Shown here piece after piece: positions 16,058 through 23,020 of a DNA stretch of 64,000 nt (position 1 is its first letter; every line of letters begins with the position of its first letter). The position numbers and the translations under genes are program-made. Source of the DNA: Aeromonas veronii (GTDB lineage Bacteria > Pseudomonadota > Gammaproteobacteria > Enterobacterales > Aeromonadaceae); the NCBI RefSeq assembly GCF_040215105.1, contig NZ_CP157875.1, positions 4,011,501 to 4,075,500 of the forward strand. The letters are read 5' to 3'. Below the pieces are notes generated by a model that worked only from the letters and a program-made list of their open reading frames with translations, had not been told where the DNA came from and did no database searches.

Positions 16058-16410
16058 TGCATCGCCCTCTGCTTGCTCTCGCTCGCCAGCTCAACCATGG
16101 GGTCCTTTCCCTCTTCGAGCATCTGGTGAACGTCGGCGCAGAAGGCGCAGTACATCTGATCCACTACCAGGGCCCCCAGCGGGGTCAAAGTCCCGTTCAC
16201 CACCATGTGCCGCAGCATGAGCAAGGCATCGGCCTGCCCCTGCTGCGCCCCGGCGTTTTCGAGGTGAGCGCCCACGACGTTGTTCTGAATGGCCATCGTC
16301 AGTGACTCAGCAGCAAGGGGAAGCTGGATCCCCAGGTGAGTAAACACATTGCCCCGGGCGGCCAGGTAGGCCTGGGCTAACTGCTCCACCAGCTTATTTA
16401 TCTCGGTCAT
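16054..16410 (-). CDS. Small helical protein upstream of the DUF927 gene
   Basis: The 118-residue protein (MTEINKLVEQLAQAYLAARG at the start) is predicted to be helical, with two Cys in YCAFCADVHQML that resemble a CxxC metal site. The start at 16410 has AGGGGG 6 nt upstream; the longer frame to 16428 does not. Its stop overlaps the DUF927 start as ATGA, so the two are probably translated together. No family is recognised. Confidence 0.6.
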   Translation of the reverse strand: MTEINKLVEQLAQAYLAARGNVFTHLGIQLPLAAESLTMAIQNNVVGAHLENAGAQQGQADALLMLRHMVVNGTLTPLGALVVDQMYCAFCADVHQMLEEGKDPMVELASESKQRAMQ

Positions 16411-16561
16411 GGCAACCCCCTGTTGCATTGCGCTCGCCTGGTTGTTTCTGGGCCTTGGTTACCCGCTTGAAGAGTTCCCGCAGTACCGCGGGGCGCAGTG
16501 GATTACGTGATAACTCACTCCACATGCGGCCATTCAGGGTGTTGAGCAGTCGATTACTCAT
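16394..16561 (-). CDS. 55-residue small basic protein
   Basis: This gene is too short for ordinary ORF cut-offs but has an excellent AGGAGGT site 6 nt before ATG 16561. The peptide begins MSNRLLNTLNGRMWSELSRN and continues with a basic helix (LRELFKRVTKAQKQ). It overlaps the upstream gene by ATGA and runs 17 bp into the downstream gene. No family is recognised. Confidence 0.6.
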   Translation of the reverse strand: MSNRLLNTLNGRMWSELSRNPLRPAVLRELFKRVTKAQKQPGERNATGGCHDRDK

Positions 16562-16716
16562 GCCAGCACCTCCTGGCAGAGCCCAACCTCAATGCGCAGG
16601 GCATCCAGCAAAGCGCTGAACTGCGCCCGCTCTTGGAGGCATAGGTCGGTTTGTTCCAGGGCATCGGCAAACTGCTCGAGCAGTGCCTCTAGGCGGGATG
16701 GGGTGGATTGGTTCAT
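16558..16716 (-). CDS. 52-residue small acidic protein
   Basis: A short helical protein (SRLEALLEQFADALEQTDL) with a GGGGGT site before ATG 16716. It sits between two ATGA overlaps, with the Icd-like gene upstream and the 55-residue gene downstream. The chain of overlaps is the main evidence for translation. Confidence 0.55.
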   Translation of the reverse strand: MNQSTPSRLEALLEQFADALEQTDLCLQERAQFSALLDALRIEVGLCQEVLA

Positions 16717-17294
16717 GCGGCCACCCCCATGCTCGGGGTGCGGGACATAAACACCAGCGACAAGCCAGGCAGGTTAGCGCGGGCTTGGTGCTCGGTATTG
16801 GCGATGACAGAGATAGTGCGGATACGCCGAAGCTCTGCCAGACGACAGGCGCGTTGGCGCTGGATCAGGAAGGTGAAGATTTTGGGTAAGGCGGGGGTGG
16901 GGACAGTAGCCATGATGGCAGCCTCTATTGTCGACAGCTTTTCACTACCGACCAGAGTTCCTACGCTCATGGTGGTAGCCCGAACGGGGGTAGGAATACC
17001 GGCGACAATAGAAACCGGCCAGCCTCGCAGCTGCCCCGCCCGAGCCACCATTACACAGCAGAGCCTGCCAACCAGATAGGCCAGCAGAGCCCCAAGAAAA
17101 GGGGGTCGAGCACCGACAAAAAACCACGCAAGCGCGTGGGTCGGCGCTATCGTCTCATCCGGGTTCCTACGCCCGGCAGCGGATTTTGCCGCTGCAAGAG
17201 GAATCGTACTCCGTTGGACGTTGTGGGACAAGCCCACCCTTTGGAATTTGGACAAGGCTTCGCCCTGGGCAGTGAGCCCATATTGTTCTTTCAT
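16713..17294 (-). CDS. Icd/Ash-like protein of P4-type elements
   Basis: The 193-residue frame begins MKEQYGLTAQGEALSKFQ, with GAGG 7 nt upstream. The C-terminal 66 residues (ATVPTPALPKIFTFLIQ, then LAGLS-like LPGLSLVFMSRTP) match what I recall of proteins annotated as host cell division inhibitor Icd-like or Ash family. A nested start at 16913 would yield this part alone. The middle contains a segment (TIPLAAAKSAAGRRNPDE, ALAWFFVGARPP) that recurs in such annotations and overlaps a strong hairpin (17176-17195), so part of this region may work as RNA rather than protein. Function in this host is unknown. Confidence 0.55.
   Translation of the reverse strand: MKEQYGLTAQGEALSKFQRVGLSHNVQRSTIPLAAAKSAAGRRNPDETIAPTHALAWFFVGARPPFLGALLAYLVGRLCCVMVARAGQLRGWPVSIVAGIPTPVRATTMSVGTLVGSEKLSTIEAAIMATVPTPALPKIFTFLIQRQRACRLAELRRIRTISVIANTEHQARANLPGLSLVFMSRTPSMGVAA
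17176..17195 (-). ncRNA. Possible CI-like immunity RNA hairpin
   Basis: A perfect stem (GCAGCGG/CCGCTGC, 6-base loop) lies in the leader side of the replication operon on the same strand, which is where satellite P4 encodes its small CI immunity RNA. The call rests on position and structure only; the RNA ends cannot be set from sequence. Confidence 0.3.
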
Positions 17295-17308
17295 GGCATA
17301 CCTCGGGG

Positions 17309-17722
17309 TTAGGCGGCGGGAGGGAGGGGAGTGACTTCCGGCGTGCGAGCGCACAGAGTGGCGGCATAGTCCTCTGCCAGCAGAGCAGCCTGGCGCTGGT
17401 GTCGCCAATGGTTAATCAGATCCACCAACTTATGAGCTTGCTCACGGTCAGCCAGCCAATAGCGCTTGAAGCGGGTGGTTCCACCACCGCTGTGCTGATG
17501 CTCAAAGAACGCATCGGTGATAGCTACCCCGTGGTTTCGACGGAGCAGGCCAATGCTGTTGCGCAAGTTGAGGTCATGGAGCCCAGCTAGTCCAGACAAG
17601 GCGCTGACACCCTGGGCTCCCTGCTCCAGTAGGTGGGTGGCGACCAATTCATACTTGGTGATATGCTGACCCTGCTCAAGCTGGGTCGTGCCGTTCGCGG
17701 TGCGGCCTTTTTCTTTTTCCAT
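17309..17722 (-). CDS. Small DNA-binding-like protein of the element
   Basis: The 137-residue protein starts MEKEKGRTANG with a strong AAGGAGAG site before ATG 17722. The central part (KYELVATHLLEQGAQGVSAL, LRNSIGLLRRNHGVAITDAF) reads as a winged-helix domain of the type used by phage regulators, and the C-terminus is basic and Trp-containing (YWLADREQAHKLVDLINHWR). It lies between the AlpA-like gene and the Icd-like gene on the same strand. The exact family is not recognised. Confidence 0.6.
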   Translation of the reverse strand: MEKEKGRTANGTTQLEQGQHITKYELVATHLLEQGAQGVSALSGLAGLHDLNLRNSIGLLRRNHGVAITDAFFEHQHSGGGTTRFKRYWLADREQAHKLVDLINHWRHQRQAALLAEDYAATLCARTPEVTPLPPAA

Positions 17723-17732
17723 CGTCCTCTCC

Positions 17733-17942
17733 TTACGCTGCTTGGCCTTGGGCGTTGATCCACTCGTGAACCTCTTCACAGCGCCAGGCGGTTACCCGGG
17801 CTCCCAGCTTAATTGGCTTCGGGAACTTGCCTTCACCAACCATCCGCCACAGCGTTGACTTGCTGAACGGCAATGGGCCCACCTTGCTGGCTGTGGTCAC
17901 CAGTTGTGCCTCTCGAATAAATCCTGTTTCCGGTATTGTCAT
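17733..17942 (-). CDS. AlpA-family excisionase/regulator
   Basis: The 69-residue protein contains an MerR-like winged helix in the AlpA pattern: PFSKSTLWRMVGEGKFPKP followed by KLGARVTAWRCEEVHEWI. AlpA proteins act as excisionase or activate integrase expression in P4-like elements. ATG 17942 has AGGAG 8 nt upstream; the frame extends to 18152 but would run through the three terminators. It is the first gene of the minus-strand operon and lies just downstream of the integrase gene. Confidence 0.85.
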   Translation of the reverse strand: MTIPETGFIREAQLVTTASKVGPLPFSKSTLWRMVGEGKFPKPIKLGARVTAWRCEEVHEWINAQGQAA

Positions 17943-17960
17943 GTGAGTTCTCCTGAAATG

Positions 17961-17987
17961 AAAAAGCCCGACACAGTGGTCGGGCTT
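17961..17987 (-). terminator. Terminator 3 of 3 between integrase and AlpA genes
   Basis: On the minus strand AAGCCCGAC-CACT-GTGTCGGGCTT is followed by T-rich sequence. Confidence 0.75.
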
Positions 17988-18050
17988 AAGAGGGATAAAG
18001 CAGTCTTTGATGATGAATGGGGCTGATTTTGACTTGGGATCCTCCAACGC

Positions 18051-18076
18051 AAAAACCCGGCACGATGGCCGGGTTT
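18051..18076 (-). terminator. Terminator 2 of 3 between integrase and AlpA genes
   Basis: On the minus strand AACCCGGC-CATC-GTGCCGGGTT is followed by TTTG. Confidence 0.75.
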
Positions 18077-18083
18077 GGATATG

Positions 18084-18112
18084 AAAAAGGCCCAATCTCG
18101 AGAGAATGGGCC
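18084..18112 (-). terminator. Terminator 1 of 3 between integrase and AlpA genes
   Basis: On the minus strand a GGCCCA/TGGGCC-type stem with a CTCGAG-containing loop is followed by T5. It is the first one met after the integrase stop. Confidence 0.7.
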
Positions 18113-18185
18113 ATGATGGGGAAATCCTAACGCTGGTGTGATAACGAGTCAAGCAGTCGCTTAGCGTGTCACCCCCTCCTACCTC

Positions 18186-19394
18186 TTACCCTGCTCTGTG
18201 GAAGTTCACCGGACGAACATTGCCGCCCTGTTGTGACTCATAGAAGTCAGCAAGCCACTGCAAGAGCTTGCGGCGGTCATCCAGGTACTCGGCCCTATGG
18301 TAGGCCGCCCGTACCTTGTTGCGCTCAGCATGGGCAAGCTGGCGCTCGATGACATCCGGATCAAAGCCCTCCTCGTTGAGTGTGGTGGATGCCAGCGCCC
18401 GGAAGCCGTGTGGGGTAGCAATCCCCTTATAGCCCATTCGTCCCATGGCATAACTCAGGGTGTTCTCGCTCATGGGGTCAGTCAGCTTCCGCTCGCTCGG
18501 GAACAGCAGCTCACAGTGTCCGGTTATCTGGCGCAGCTCCTCAAGCACAGCAAGGGCCTGTCGGGAAAGGGGCACGATATGGGGTACCCGCATCTTCATC
18601 CGCTCAGCCGGGATCCGCCACTCGGCTCGCTCCATGTCGAACTCATCCCAACGAGCAAAGCGCACCTCACCAGGGCGGGTCATCGTCAACATCAGCAGGT
18701 GGAAGGCTAGGCGGGTTGCAGGGTTCAATGGCTCAGCAGCCAAGCGCCGGTAAAACTCCGGCAGCTCAGCCCGCGGGAGCGCCGGCCGGTGTTCCTGCTT
18801 GGTAGCCCTCAGTGCCCCTTTAAGATCTTGGGCTGGGTTGTAGCTGGCCCGCCCGGTCTGGATTGAGTAACGCATGACAGAGCTGATCCGCTGCAGTACC
18901 CGTCCAGCTGTCTCGGTGGCGCCCCTTGCCTCAACCTTGCGCAGAGCATCCAACATGATGGGCGCTGTCAGCTCAGCTACCGGCACCAACCCCAGATCGG
19001 GAAAGGCATCCACTTCCAAAGACTCGATGACCCGCTTGGCATGACCTGGGCTCCAGCGGGCTAACTGACTCTGGTGCCACTCCCTGGCTATGGCCTCAAA
19101 GCTGTGTTCGCTGGCGAGCCGGCTGGCCACCTTGCTCTGCTTTCGGGCAAGGCTGGGGTCGATACCCTCTGCCAGCAGCCTGCGAGCCTCCTCTCGCTTA
19201 GCTCTCGCCTCTTTCAAGGAAACCTCTGGGTAGACCCCAAGAGCCAGCACCTTCTCCTTTCCAGCGAAGCGGAACTTGAGGCGCCAGTATTTCCCCGACG
19301 AGGTGATCAGCAAAAAGAGGCCCTTTTCATCAGACAGCTTCTGCTGTTTGCCATTGAACTTGGCTTGTCGGGCGGCGGTATCGGATAGCGGCAT
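18186..19394 (-). CDS. P4-type tyrosine integrase
   Basis: A 402-residue site-specific recombinase. It has the N-terminal DUF4102-like arm-binding domain (MPLSDTAARQAKFNGKQQKL, GKYWRLKFRFAGKEKVLALG), a core-binding region, and a catalytic domain with Arg in MTRPGEVRFARW, HGFR in TPHGFRALAST, His in QLAHAERN and the nucleophile Tyr in AAYHRAEYLDDR. All catalytic residues are present, so it should be active. It faces away from the tRNA-Leu 3' end 260 bp upstream, the usual arrangement for an island in a tRNA. A GGGAGAT site precedes the start. TACCCCCA boxes overlap its promoter region, so it may repress its own transcription. Confidence 0.95.
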   Translation of the reverse strand: MPLSDTAARQAKFNGKQQKLSDEKGLFLLITSSGKYWRLKFRFAGKEKVLALGVYPEVSLKEARAKREEARRLLAEGIDPSLARKQSKVASRLASEHSFEAIAREWHQSQLARWSPGHAKRVIESLEVDAFPDLGLVPVAELTAPIMLDALRKVEARGATETAGRVLQRISSVMRYSIQTGRASYNPAQDLKGALRATKQEHRPALPRAELPEFYRRLAAEPLNPATRLAFHLLMLTMTRPGEVRFARWDEFDMERAEWRIPAERMKMRVPHIVPLSRQALAVLEELRQITGHCELLFPSERKLTDPMSENTLSYAMGRMGYKGIATPHGFRALASTTLNEEGFDPDVIERQLAHAERNKVRAAYHRAEYLDDRRKLLQWLADFYESQQGGNVRPVNFHRAG

Positions 19395-19541
19395 GGGGGT
19401 ATCTCCCGTTTAACTTGGGGGTACATGGCAGACGCTGGGGGTATAAGCCACTACCTCACAGGCCAGGAATAGCACGGGATAGCGGACAGATGGGGGTACT
19501 TTTTACCCCTGCTGGGATTTGTACCCCCAGAGATACCCCCA
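19394..19541. promoter_or_regulatory. Integrase arm-type sites, right end (six TACCCCCA boxes)
   Basis: TGGGGGTA or its complement starts at 19394, 19416, 19436, 19491, 19522 and 19534. The last two form the same 12-bp-spaced pair found at the left end (5996-6015). They lie between the integrase start and the tRNA, where arm sites and the int promoter are expected. Confidence 0.6.
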
Positions 19542-19586
19542 ATAATGGGGGGATGTCATGAGGCTTTATGATACGACGAGAGACAA

Positions 19587-19618
19587 CAAAAAACCCGCAA
19601 GCCTTACGCTATGCGGGT
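19587..19618 (-). terminator. Terminator downstream of tRNA-Leu
   Basis: On the minus strand CCCGCA-N12-TGCGGG is followed by T6. It lies inside the element, so the element supplies the terminator for the tRNA it occupies. Confidence 0.75.
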
Positions 19619-19639
19619 TTCTGGTCTGCCGTGATACGG

Positions 19640-19668
19640 CATGAAACTGTAATATGGTGCCCGGGGTC
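19640..19668. repeat. Right attachment site, overlapping the tRNA-Leu 3' end
   Basis: The direct repeat partner of 5907-5931. It covers the tRNA acceptor end including the encoded CCA. Confidence 0.6.
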
Positions 19669-19739
19669 GGACTCGAACCGACACGTATTGCTACGGCGGA
19701 TTTTGAATCCGCTGCGTCTACCGATTTCGCCACCCGGGC
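19655..19739 (-). tRNA. tRNA-Leu (anticodon CAA)
   Basis: An 85-nt tRNA with acceptor stem GCCCGGG/CCCGGGC, anticodon stem GCGGA/TCCGC with loop TTCAAAA (anticodon CAA), a long variable arm and an encoded CCA end. It reads UUG codons and is the insertion target of the element. Confidence 0.95.
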
Positions 19740-19882
19740 AACTGCGAGGGATTATACGAATGGCGTTTGGGCATGCAAGGTGTTTTTCTCTCGCCCATTG
19801 TTGTTTGCTCATTTATTCAACGCCTTGCCGATGCATGACCAGTTACATAGAATGCCCGCATCGTATTAATGGAATAAACACC

Positions 19883-20401
19883 ATGGTCAAGCGCAAGACA
19901 ATCACCCCTCTTCAACCTCCGCCCCAGCACAAGTACCCGTCGGCTGGCTTGCTGCGCCGCCTGGGCGCCCTGCTCTATGACTATCTGGTGGTCATCTCCT
20001 TGCTCATCATCGCGGGCTTCATCGGCATGGGGGTCGCCTACCTGCTGCTGGCCACCGGCGTGGCCACCGTGCCCGAGGGCAAGGACGCGGCTTGGCTGCT
20101 GACCAGCCCGCTCTACAGCGCCTGGCTGGCCCTGGTGATCTGCGGTTTCTACACCTGGTTCTGGACCCGCGCTGGCCAGACCATCGGTATGCGTGCCTGG
20201 CGCCTGCGCATCCAGAACCTGGACGGCAGCAACATCCGCATCACCCAGGCCCTGATCCGGCTCGGCACCGCCGCCTTCGGGCTCGGCAACCTGCTGTGCG
20301 TGTTCAACCGGGAGCGGCCCCGCGCCTTCCAGGACATCTGGGCGGAGTGCGAGGTGGTGGTACTCGGCAAGCAGGACAACCTGGATCAGCTGAACAAATA
20401 A
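19883..20401 (+). CDS. RDD-family membrane protein
   Basis: The 172-residue protein shows the RDD family pattern: the first membrane segment preceded by Arg-Arg and followed by Asp (LLRRLGALLYDYLVVISLLI), and a later GQTIGMRAWRLRI motif before the last hydrophobic stretch. There are three or four membrane segments. Function of the family is unclear; some members are ion exchangers. It starts at ATG 19883, 144 bp from the tRNA, and is the first chromosomal gene right of the element. Confidence 0.85.
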   Translation: MVKRKTITPLQPPPQHKYPSAGLLRRLGALLYDYLVVISLLIIAGFIGMGVAYLLLATGVATVPEGKDAAWLLTSPLYSAWLALVICGFYTWFWTRAGQTIGMRAWRLRIQNLDGSNIRITQALIRLGTAAFGLGNLLCVFNRERPRAFQDIWAECEVVVLGKQDNLDQLNK

Positions 20402-20450
20402 GGCGATTGGCCTGCAAGCAGGGGGGCTTCTCCCTCAGCGCCTATCAAGC

Positions 20451-20475
20451 AAAAAGGGCCCGGCGGGCCCTTTTT
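20451..20475 (+). terminator. Terminator after the RDD gene
   Basis: A5-GGGCCC-GGC-GGGCCC-T5, bidirectional. Confidence 0.85.
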
Positions 20476-20510
20476 GCTGTCTGATGCGCCGATACAGGCC
20501 GCAGCACGCC

Positions 20511-20543
20511 AAAACAAAAGGACCCGATGGGTCCTTTTGTTTT
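20511..20543 (-). terminator. Terminator after lptG
   Basis: AAAACAAAAGGACCC-GAT-GGGTCCTTTTGTTTT is a symmetric stem that can end the lptFG transcript from the other side. Confidence 0.8.
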
Positions 20544-20639
20544 CCTGTCCCGCATTCAGCGAACGCGACTCGGAATATTGCAGTCTGGGCGCAGGCGATC
20601 TCAGCATAAGGCACCACAGCCCATTCTCACCTCATGTCG

Positions 20640-21710
20640 CTACTGCTTGCGGCTCAGGATATAGAAGGAAATGCCGCCAAACAGCAGACTGGGCGCCACT
20701 GCCGCCAGTATGGGAGGCACCGCATAGACCAGACTCACCGGGCCGAACACCCGATCGCTCACATAGACGGCGAAGCCGGTCATGATCCCCATCAGCATCC
20801 GCGCCCCCATGCTCACCGAGCGCAGAGGACCAAAGATGAAGGAGGAGGCGAGCAGTATCATGGCCACCACCGAGAGCGGTGACAGCAGCTTGCGCCACAT
20901 CTCCAGCTTGTAACGACCGGCGTCCTGCTTGTTGGCATCCAGATAGCCGATGTAATCCCGCAGCCCGGAGATGGGCAGGTTTTCCGGGTCGACGCTGACC
21001 ACCCCCAGCTGTTTGGGGGTCAGCTCCGAGCTCCACGCCATCTGGGCAAGCTGCTCGTCCTGGATCTGCTTGGGGTCGTCGAAGCGGGTGATGTGCACCT
21101 GCTTGAGCAGCCAGTGATGCTGCTCGAACACCCCCTCCTCGGCCTGGATCACGTCGATGAGGTTGCGCGACGGCGTGAACCGGTACAGGGTAATGCCGGT
21201 CAGGGCGCCATCATTGCGCACCCCGTTGATGTTGACGAAGTTGTTGCCATCCCGGGCCCAGACCCCGTAGGCCGAGACCGTCAACCGCCCTTCGGACATG
21301 GCCCCCGCCTTGATGTCATCGGCCATTCGCTTGGCGACCGGGGCCACGTACTCCCCCATCAGCCCCACCAGCAACATCAGCGGGATCGCCGTCTTGAGCG
21401 CCGCCATCACGATGCTGATCTTGGAGCGGCCCGCCGCCTGCATCACCACCAGCTCCGAGGTGGTTGCCAGCTGGCCGAGGCCGATGAGGCCGCCGAGCAG
21501 GGCCGCCAGCGGGAAGAAGAGCACCGCCTCTTTCGGCATGGAGAGCACCACAAAATAGAGGGCGTTGAGCATGTCGTAGTTGCCCTCCCCGACCGCCTTG
21601 AGCTGCTCCACATACTTGATGAGCGCCGCCAGCCCGACCAGGGTCAGCTCGCACAGCAGGATCGACATGAAGATGACCCGGCCGATGTATCTATCGAGAA
21701 TGCCAAACAT
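20640..21710 (-). CDS. lptG: LPS export ABC transporter permease LptG
   Basis: The 356-residue permease has six membrane segments split around a large periplasmic beta-jellyroll domain (about residues 130-260). It pairs with LptF and the LptB ATPase to extract lipopolysaccharide from the inner membrane. Family segments include MFGILDRYIGRVIF at the start and RMADDIKAGAMSEGR before the periplasmic domain; GLRDYIGYLDANKQDAGRYKLEMWRKL near the second membrane block is split here for length as GLRDYIGYLDAN and KLEMWRKL. It follows lptF with a 25-bp gap. Confidence 0.93.
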   Translation of the reverse strand: MFGILDRYIGRVIFMSILLCELTLVGLAALIKYVEQLKAVGEGNYDMLNALYFVVLSMPKEAVLFFPLAALLGGLIGLGQLATTSELVVMQAAGRSKISIVMAALKTAIPLMLLVGLMGEYVAPVAKRMADDIKAGAMSEGRLTVSAYGVWARDGNNFVNINGVRNDGALTGITLYRFTPSRNLIDVIQAEEGVFEQHHWLLKQVHITRFDDPKQIQDEQLAQMAWSSELTPKQLGVVSVDPENLPISGLRDYIGYLDANKQDAGRYKLEMWRKLLSPLSVVAMILLASSFIFGPLRSVSMGARMLMGIMTGFAVYVSDRVFGPVSLVYAVPPILAAVAPSLLFGGISFYILSRKQ

Positions 21711-21735
21711 CAGCAGTAATTCCTATGTTGCAGCA

Positions 21736-22848
21736 TCATGCTGATTTGCCTTTGAAAAAGTGGCCTTTCACCCCGTTCCACCAGCTGGTGCCCTGCAAGT
21801 TGAGCGGCAGGCCGATCAGCAGCAGATAGGCCAGCGGCACCAGGAACATGCCGGGCCAATGGGGCAGTCGTCCGCTGTCGATGGCCGAGCGGGCGGCGCT
21901 CAGCAGCAGGAAATAGGAGAGATAGAGCAAGATGGCGGGCAGCAGCTTGGCATAACGTCCCTGACGCGGGTTGACCCGGGCAAGGGGCACCACCAGGAAG
22001 GTGAGCACCAGGATGGAGAGCGGCAGCGACAGGCGCCACTGCAACTCGGCCATCAGCTGATTGTCCTGGGTGCCCAGCAACGCCATGGTCGGCTTGGCCG
22101 CCGCCTTGCGGTTGGAGCGCTCCATCTCCTGCTGGCGGATCACCAGGCTGTATTCGCTGAATTCGGAGACCTGGAACTTCTTGCCGGTGAACTGACCCTC
22201 GTAGCGGGAGCCATCGATCAGGGTCAGCCACTGCAGACCGTTGCTGTCGGCGGTCACATGGCCTTCACTCGCCACCACCACGGAGGGGGGAGAGGTGCCT
22301 TCGGCCCGCTGCAGCACGAAGATCTTCTGCAGCTCGGAGCCCTTGTCATTCAGATCCTGGATGTAGGCGACCAGCCGCCCCTTGTCGAGCTCCATGAAGC
22401 GACCCGCCTGCAGGAAGGAGATGCCGGGATCCGCCTTGAACTCGTCAATCACCTGATACTCACGCTCCTTGGCCTGGGGGGCGACCCAGCCGGTGTTGAA
22501 GGCCGCCACGGTGGCGGTCAGCAGGGCCAGCACCAGGGCGCTGCGCATCACGAAACGGTGGCTGAAACCCACCGCGTGCATCACCGTCATCTCGCTTTCG
22601 GCATACAGGCGGCCGTGCGCAAACAGAATGGCTAAAAACAGGCTGATGGGCAGCATCAACAACGCCATGTTGGGCAGGTTGAGCAGCAGCAGGGTGGAGA
22701 CCAGGCGCGTCGGCACCTCGCCATCGGCGGCGTCACCGATGATCTGGATGAATTGCTGGCTGACGAAGATAAGCAGCAGTACGAATAACACCGCCAGCTG
22801 GGTTTTCAGGGTTTCCCTGAACAAATATCGGAAAACGATCACAGTCAT
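21736..22848 (-). CDS. lptF: LPS export ABC transporter permease LptF
   Basis: The 370-residue partner of LptG, with the same six-segment layout. FRYLFRETLKTQLAVLFVLL at the start, ESEMTVMHAVGFS in the coupling region and VVPLARVNPRQGR before the last segments are typical. ATG 22848 is preferred over a TTG at 22854 because the resulting N-terminus (MTVIVFRYLFRE) aligns with other LptF proteins. It is divergent from pepA across 172 bp, the common arrangement in this group of bacteria. Confidence 0.93.
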   Translation of the reverse strand: MTVIVFRYLFRETLKTQLAVLFVLLLIFVSQQFIQIIGDAADGEVPTRLVSTLLLLNLPNMALLMLPISLFLAILFAHGRLYAESEMTVMHAVGFSHRFVMRSALVLALLTATVAAFNTGWVAPQAKEREYQVIDEFKADPGISFLQAGRFMELDKGRLVAYIQDLNDKGSELQKIFVLQRAEGTSPPSVVVASEGHVTADSNGLQWLTLIDGSRYEGQFTGKKFQVSEFSEYSLVIRQQEMERSNRKAAAKPTMALLGTQDNQLMAELQWRLSLPLSILVLTFLVVPLARVNPRQGRYAKLLPAILLYLSYFLLLSAARSAIDSGRLPHWPGMFLVPLAYLLLIGLPLNLQGTSWWNGVKGHFFKGKSA

Positions 22849-23020
22849 TCCCAAGTAAACTTGTGTTTTTAGTCGAATGCCTGAAAAATAGGGCCCTATA
22901 TTGGATTTTTACCAGTTTGAACTGCGGAGCCTGTGGCTGTTCGCTCCGCCTCTGATACCCCAACAAGCACCGCATTATTCAATAATTGGTGCCTTTTGTC
23001 TTTAGGATGTAGGAGATTCC

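Larger units (their letters stand above)
5918..19668. mobile_element. P4-like integrated element (satellite/genomic island) in tRNA-Leu(CAA)
   Basis: The element is bounded by a tRNA-Leu with a P4-type integrase beside its 3' end and by an imperfect copy of that end at 5907-5931. Both ends carry the same 20-bp pair of TACCCCCA boxes (5996-6015 and 19522-19541), probable integrase arm sites. Inside are an AlpA-like regulator, a DUF927 replication-type protein, an iteron array, an Icd-like gene, a six-gene membrane operon and accessory genes. No structural phage genes or conjugation genes are present, so it would depend on a helper for transfer. The host genes on either side have the normal high-GC composition of the window, while parts of the element are clearly AT-richer. 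Confidence 0.85.
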
